From CAYJAZ01 sp964369165 (lineage in GTDB: Bacteria; Desulfobacterota; Desulfovibrionia; Desulfovibrionales; Desulfovibrionaceae): a stretch of DNA of 6,559 bases. The notes beneath the pieces were generated by a model. It saw only the letters and a program-made list of their open reading frames with translations, did not search any database and had not been told where the DNA came from. Shown piece after piece: positions 1 through 6,300 of the stretch (position 1 is the first letter of the stretch; each line of letters opens with the position of its first letter). Location: NCBI GenBank assembly GCA_964369165.1, contig CAYJFE010000133.1:1-6559 (forward strand). The letters are read 5' to 3'. The position numbers and the translations under genes were made by a program.

Positions 1-119
1 GGGAAATAGTCAAGAAAATGAGATATGTCAGTAAAATACGAAAGTGTCGATTTTTTATATTTTTGCTCAAATTTAGCTTTGACAAAAAGCCTCAACAACC
101 CTCTTTTTTAGTGTAATTC
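1..119. other. AT-rich intergenic stretch without a supported gene
   Basis: This stretch is rich in A and T runs and shows no convincing gene. A short open frame runs from the window edge to a TAA at 114-116. It could be the tail of an upstream gene, but its product is a low-complexity Lys/Phe mix and no family is recognised. No strong terminator hairpin is visible. It carries the first copy of a TTGACAAAAA decamer at 79-88. Confidence 0.5.
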
Positions 120-129
120 TTGACAAAAA
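79..129 (+). repeat. Duplicated TTGACAAAAA decamer upstream of the adhesin gene
   Basis: The decamer TTGACAAAAA occurs at 79-88 and again at 120-129, 41 bases apart start to start, or roughly four helical turns. The second copy contains the -35 element of the likely promoter. The first has no acceptable -10 at 16-18 bases. The pair may be an old promoter duplication, a regulator-binding pair, or chance in AT-rich DNA. Confidence 0.4.
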
Positions 130-148
130 ATCCATTTAATTCTACATT
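120..148 (+). promoter_or_regulatory. Likely sigma70-type promoter of the adhesin gene
   Basis: A perfect -35 hexamer TTGACA lies at 120-125. It is followed after exactly 17 bases by TACATT at 143-148, which matches four of six positions of the -10 consensus. Transcription would start near 155, giving a 5' leader of about 75 AT-rich bases before the start codon at 230. The surrounding DNA is AT-rich, so other weak -10 matches exist, but none pairs as well with a -35. Confidence 0.6.
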
Positions 149-219
149 ATTTTTGTATTAGAATATTTTATAGCCTTAGCATTTTGATTTATACATTTTC
201 TTATTTATATTATATATTT

Positions 220-223
220 GGAG
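220..223 (+). promoter_or_regulatory. Ribosome binding site of the adhesin gene
   Basis: GGAG lies six bases upstream of the ATG at 230, inside an otherwise G-poor leader. This spacing fixes ATG 230 as the start. The encoded N-terminus, with basic residues then a hydrophobic stretch, also agrees with that start. Confidence 0.85.
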
Positions 224-229
224 TTCGTT

Positions 230-367
230 ATGCAGTCTAAAAACGCAGTTGGAAATTTGATTAATCGTTACAGGGCAGTTTTGAAAAAATGTAATTTAAT
301 AAATACCTTTGGTTCACTAGCCATGGCTGGAATGCTTATCTTGGGCGGTTCTCAACTTTCCCAAGCA
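230..367 (+). other. Extended Sec signal peptide (residues 1-46)
   Basis: Residues 1-27 form an unusually long, basic n-region with R13, R15, K19 and K20. The hydrophobic core spans about residues 28-40 (GSLAMAGMLILGG). A polar c-region ends LSQA, so signal peptidase I would cut after A46, with Ser at -3 and Ala at -1. Long n-regions are common in large autotransporters, where they are thought to slow inner-membrane translocation. The single Cys at 21 precedes the hydrophobic core and is not a lipobox. Confidence 0.85.
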
Positions 368-3300
368 AAAAACTTAACTACCATTGACGATCTTGGAGAT
401 GTCGGAATAAAAAATATTTGGCGTGGAATAGACCCTGGCGATTTTGATGGAAATGGAGTTATTGATGCCGAAGATAAAACACAGTGGAACAATAACATCG
501 ATTCATTACAGCTTGGAGCTGTGTCTTATGTTTCTATTGAGAACTCATACGATCCATTAAGCTTCAGGTCTGCCATAATACTAGAAGGCTCCACAGTTGA
601 TGAAACTAAAGCCGGTTATTACAAGGAAATATTTGGATATAGCCGCGATGACCTTTTAAATCCTGTATACAATCCGAATAGTCCAGAATATGATTCAAAC
701 TTAAACCCCTATGACCCAACTTCCTCTAACTACGACCCTAACAGACCCATAATGCTTTATCCTGGTGAAGAAGGCTACGATTATAACAAACCGCTTAGTC
801 TTAAGCCTACAACTTACACTTTTAATCTAATGGGTGATCCTAACCTAGGAGATGAAGACTTAGTCGTTTTTGTGCTGAAAGATAAAGATGGTAACATAAT
901 TACAAATACAAATAATTCTAAAAACAACCATATCGGTGCTATTGAAGAAAACTTTATAGGCCTTATCGATGGTGCTATCAAAAACGATAGCAATAGCCAA
1001 TTAACTTCTATCACAGGCGACTTTATAGGTAATGGTGAGGACATAGAAGGTTCGGACGTAGCCGGCACGCTTGGCGGTGCTATTTCTAATATTAATGGAT
1101 CTGCCATTGAGAGTATCACTGCAAAATTTATAAAAAACTATGCAGAAAAAGGCGGTGCTATTTATAATGACAATTCTACCATTGGTACTATTACTGGTTC
1201 TTTTATAGCTAACGAGTCCAGAGAGTCTGGTGCTAGCATTTACAATACTAACAAGGCGCTTATTAAGACTCTAAGGGGACATTTTCAAAGCAATTCTCTG
1301 TATTGTGCGGATAATGGTGGTTCCACGAGTTTAATTTATAATAATAATTCTACAATTGAACATATTATAGGTGATTTTACAGATACTCGGGTATACATGC
1401 CTGCAGATGGTGCTTTAATTCATAATAATAATGCAAAAATTTATACTATCACAAGTGATATTCATGACGTTACTATAGATCTTTCTACTTATATATATTC
1501 CGACTTTGATTACAAAGGTGGTATTTATAACAATAATTCAACAATATATGCTATCACAGGTGATCTTGAATATTACACAATTTCTTATGCAGAAAATACT
1601 TACGGTGGTTATATTCACAATAATAATAAGTCTACTATTTCCGCTTTAACTGGCAATCACTATTATGTTAGTATCAATAATGTCAAGGATGAAACCTATG
1701 GTGGATATATTTACAATAATGACTCTACCTTTGGCTCTATAACAGGTAACTTTGATTCTCATGAAGCTAACATTAGCACTAATATATATGGCTCTATTAT
1801 ATATAATGGTGCTAATGCCAGCATGGGCCCTATTAGGGGTAATTTTACGAATAGTAGCATTACAAACAATGGCGGCAATGCTTACGGCCTTATTTATAAT
1901 ACTGGTGATTCCAACATCGACGCCATCATCGGGATTTTTGAGGATAATAAGATTGAAAACACTGCAGGCAATGCTTACGGCCTTATTTATAATACTGGTG
2001 CCAGCATTGGTTTTATCAGTGGTAGCTTTCTTAATAATAGAATTATTACTGATGGAGGCACTGCCCAAGGTGGCGCCATTTGGACAAACACCGACCTTAA
2101 CTTCAAAGCCGTGGATAAAACTCATACCTTCAGTGGCAACTACACAAGCACAGACAATGATACTACAAGGGATTATAATGCCCTTTATATAGCAGCAAAT
2201 GCCAAAACTCTTGCCTTCAATATGGAAGGCACGGGCGGCTTTGTGTTGAATGATAGCATTACAACAAACGGCACAGACAAGTATAATCTTACTATTACAG
2301 GGCAAAGTGCCGCTAACAATGACTTTAATCTCAATAATTCGCTAAATAATGCAGGCACTGTCACGGTAGCAAATGCCACCCTGCAAGTGGGCAGTCATAC
2401 TCATGTAAAGGAAGACAGCGCGGGAAATACTGTTTTTAGTGGAAGCATAGGTACGGCAAACTTGACCATTCAAGCAGGCGGCGGACTTGTAGTAAAAGAT
2501 AGCATCAAATTGGACGTGTCTGGTGGTACTTTGACTGTTGCTAGCGATGCGGCTAGCTTTAGCGTAAGCGCTAATGGTGAACTTGTTGTGCAAGCTTCTA
2601 ACTTTGGCACCTTTGGTGATGACGGCAGCTTTGAACTTACTGGAGGCACAGTTAACAAACAGCTTACCAATATTGGCACGCTTACCCTTACGGGTTTTAG
2701 CTTTAATGATATGAACTCATATGAAAAAGCATTATTGCTTGCCGATACTGATTTTATTAGCCTCGTAAGCAATGTAAACAATATCAAGCTTGACGGCGTG
2801 ACAATTCGTGAGTTGCTTTCTCTTTCTACTGTAGTTGACGGCACTTTTGGGGAAGTTGTCTTGGCAGGTATAACTGATACCACCACAAATAATACGGCAA
2901 GTTTTTATGGTATTGTAAAGAACGATGCCTTTACAGAGAAATCTAAAATAAGTGCTGGTGATAGCATAACTCTCACAGGCGAAGGCTCTGGCAATATACT
3001 CTATGCTGTCGATGCTGGAACTGGCCTTGAAAATAGCGGAATTCTGAATCTAGGTAAGGCAGGTGCGAGCTATACATCACAATTTAATGGAACTCTCACC
3101 ACCACGGCTACAAGTACAACCAATGTGCTTTCTGCCGTAATCTTTAATAAAACTGTGAGCAGTAGCGGCACAACTACTTTTAATAGCACGGCAAACTTTG
3201 CTAATGGGCTTCGCGTCACAGGAGGCACAAGCACCTTTAAAGAGAGCGTCACAGGCAGTACATATGTTGACGGTGGTACTCTTGTCATTGATGCGGCCGG

Positions 3301-6300
3301 TAAAACCATAACGGCGGGTGATGTAGAGGTGACGAATGGCGGATTGACCATCAAAGCTGGAATTCTTGATGCAACCACAGGCAGTTTCGGCGTTGCTGGC
3401 ACCGCCAGCAATTTTGCAACAGAAGCTGGCGGCACGCTCAAGATGAATGCTTTGGATTTTGGCACATTTGCCGCCGATGGCAGTTTCACAAAAAGCTCCA
3501 CATCTACAATAAACAAACTTCTTGATAATGCGGGTAATCTCACCCTCACAGGTGACTTTACAGGCATGGCAGGAGATCCAGATAGTAAAATGGTTTATGA
3601 AGCCATGCTTGAAGGTATCCTTACCGCTGTAAACAGCAGTGGCACTATCACCTTTGAAGGTCTTAACATGGATAATGCCTATTCGCTCACCAATGTGCAT
3701 AGCAGTTTTGCTCAAGGCTCTGTCACAGCAGGTACACTCGATGACAATAAAAACATAACAGTGTCTGCGGTGAAGAATAACGGTACGGTAATAGACTCTA
3801 TCGTAAAAAGTGGCTCAACGCTCAATATCACAGGTGAAAACAATCTGCTTATTGAAGGCAATATGACCAATGACGGCACTATTAGCCTTGGAACTGGTGA
3901 AGTTCAAGGCGAATACAGATCAAGTGCTGACAGTAAAACTACTATTACAGGCAATGTTACATTTAATAATACTATCACTCTCAACGGTGGCACTTTCACA
4001 GTTGATGCCGCAGAAAAAGTGGTGGGCACAAGCCATCTCCATGTAGATAATGGCGAATTTCATGTAAAGGCAGGCGAACTAGACACTACTGGCGCAGAGT
4101 TCACTGTTGAAGCTGTAGTCACCGGTTTTAGCATTGGCGAAGACGGCAAAATAACTACTGAGGTTTGCAATTTCGGTAGCATTAATCAAGATGGCTCTTT
4201 TACGGCAGGAGATAGAATAGATAAGCAACTTACAAATAATGGCGAGCTTGTTCTTGTGAATGTAGCCTTTGATGAAATGACAAGAGCGGCTAATGTAAAA
4301 CTACAAAACAATACAGATTGGCAAAACAAAATAACAGGCGATGGCTCTGTCATACTTAAAAATGCTTCTGGTGAAGAAGTTAAGTTAGTAGGCCTTTATT
4401 CGCTTAGCTATGTGAATGAAAAGGATACTGCTTTTCAAAATGGCAGCCAAAATATCATGGCTGGCGACCTTACTGGTACTAATAGAATCGTCAATGCGGC
4501 TGGTATTGAAAAAACTATCCTTGAAACTGACCCTACAAAAGCTATAAGCTCCACCATTGCCGCAAGTAATACATTAAATTTAAGCGGTAATAATGCAAAT
4601 AAGGTCTTACTTGATCAAGGATTTTTGACCAATGACGGCACTTTGAATTTAGGTATGGCAAGTGCTGAATATACAGCAAATATTAATGGCACATTGACTA
4701 TTGCATCAACAGGCACAACCAATATACTTTCAAGTGTAATAGCTAAACAAGCTATTACTATTCACAATGCTGGTGTGCTTGATATTCAAGGCGGAACTTT
4801 TGATGTGAGTGCTGGCTTAACTGCTGATGCAAGTGGTTTATCTTCTGCGGCAGATACAAAGCTTGTAGTTAATAATATAACTATAGGCGCTGATGTTTCA
4901 GGTATTGTGACTGCTGCAAATGCTACTGTATATGGCACAACAACAAACAGCCTTCTTGGCGAAGTGAATATTGTTGGCTTTACCGCTGGCACAGAATTAG
5001 ATTACTTGACTGATTATGCTGCCTTACGCACGGCAGCCCAAACAGCCTATGGCACAAGTGCTATCATTAACTTTGAAGGTGTAAGCGCAGAAACGGCAAA
5101 TACTTCATTATCTGACGTTGCTGATGAAGATGATAATACTCTTGGGCAAAATTCTGTCAAACAAGGTGAAGTGACTGCTGGCGAATCTGCTACTGTAGGT
5201 ACTATTACTAAAGATGATACCGCACCAACAACCCCTGCTAAAAATACAGATGGTACTCTCAAGATTACTGGTGATTCTAAAGATAATAGCGGTACTGCTT
5301 CAGAAGTTGGCATTGAAACAAGCTCTTCTACTGGCACAGCAAACACAAGTATTGGTAATGACTCAAATGAAAGCTCTGTTGGCGGTGATGTAAAAACTAC
5401 TGCCAATACTGGCGGAACTGGCACTGCCAAAACTGATTTAAACAATGTTGAAGTTAAAGGCGATGTAACAACCGATGGTAATAATGCAAGTTCTGAACTA
5501 AAAGATACAAAGGTTGAAGAAAATCTCGAAGGAACAGGCGGTTCTACCACCAAAGTAACAGGCGACACAGAAGTTGCTGGTACTACAAAAATGCAAGACT
5601 CCAAGCTTGAAATTGAAGATGGTGGAGATTTCAAAACAGAGAAATTGAATGCAATAAATACAAAGACAAATATTGGTAATACAAATGCAAAGGCCACTAT
5701 GAGCGCTGAAACTGTTGAAACCATTAAAGATTCCACCATTCTTGTTGATCCATCTTGGATTGCAAATCAAGACTATCAAAGCGCAACAACAGCCTCCGTT
5801 GCTGCCTTTAATCGCTTTACTAACGGCGTTGACGGTAACTTAATTGCAGGGCGCAATGGACAAGTTGCTTTAGGTAGCAGTGATATAAACGTGCTTGCTA
5901 ATGATGTCATTGCGCTAGAAGCTGTTCATGGTGCACAAATGTGGGGCAGCAAAGGCCTTACAGCCGCTCTAGGTATTTATAATACGCAAACTCTTGCGAA
6001 TACTGGTTCTATTTATGTAGACGGCAGTATTTATGGTGCTAGCATCGGCGGTGTTGATGATACGCCAACAAAAGATGGCACTAATGCGTTTATTCCAAAT
6101 GCCAACACAGCACACTTTGCGGATAATTCCTTGCTTGTGGTTGATGCAAAAAATGTTGGCAGTGTTGCGGCATTAACTTCAACTGCGGGCATACTTGAAG
6201 TAAAAACAGGCGCAGTTCTTGTTGTTGCTGAAGGTGTCGCAGGTAGCACAATTACTGTAGTTGATGGTTTTACAGCGGTAACAAGCAATGTAGAAAGTGG

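Noticed and set aside
84..109. AAAAAG / CTTTTT inverted repeat as a transcription terminator
   Set aside because: The stem would be six mostly A-T pairs with a 13-base loop, too weak for a convincing intrinsic terminator.
3..116. Short open frame entering from the window edge, a possible upstream gene tail
   Set aside because: About 37 residues of Lys/Phe-rich low complexity in AT-rich DNA with no recognisable family; it could be chance.
230..367. Lipoprotein signal peptide using Cys 21
   Set aside because: The Cys precedes the hydrophobic core instead of following it, and there is a good signal peptidase I site after A46.
932..2104. Regularly spaced repeats considered as a CRISPR array
   Set aside because: The units are degenerate at DNA level, vary in length, and are in frame as coherent protein repeats.
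1752..2192. Plus-strand open frame of 146 codons with hydrophobic, membrane-like product
   Set aside because: It is a shifted reading of the Ile/Asn repeats inside the large gene. The hydrophobicity comes from frame-shifted AAT/ATT codons, not from a real membrane protein.
1646..2305. Long minus-strand open frame (219 codons) opposite the short repeats
   Set aside because: It lies wholly antisense to the repeat domain, has no ribosome site or recognisable domain, and mirrors the repeated plus-strand codons. It arises because the repeats rarely use codons that read as stops on the other strand.
3070..3715. Two overlapping minus-strand open frames opposite long repeats 1 and 2
   Set aside because: Both are antisense to coding sequence with a clear beta-repeat pattern, neither resembles a known protein, and no start signal is evident.
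5047..5739. Minus-strand open frame of 230 codons, rich in Val, Ser and Pro
   Set aside because: It is antisense to the hydrophilic linker; the Val/Ser/Pro bias is what Thr/Asn/Gly-rich codons give when read backwards.
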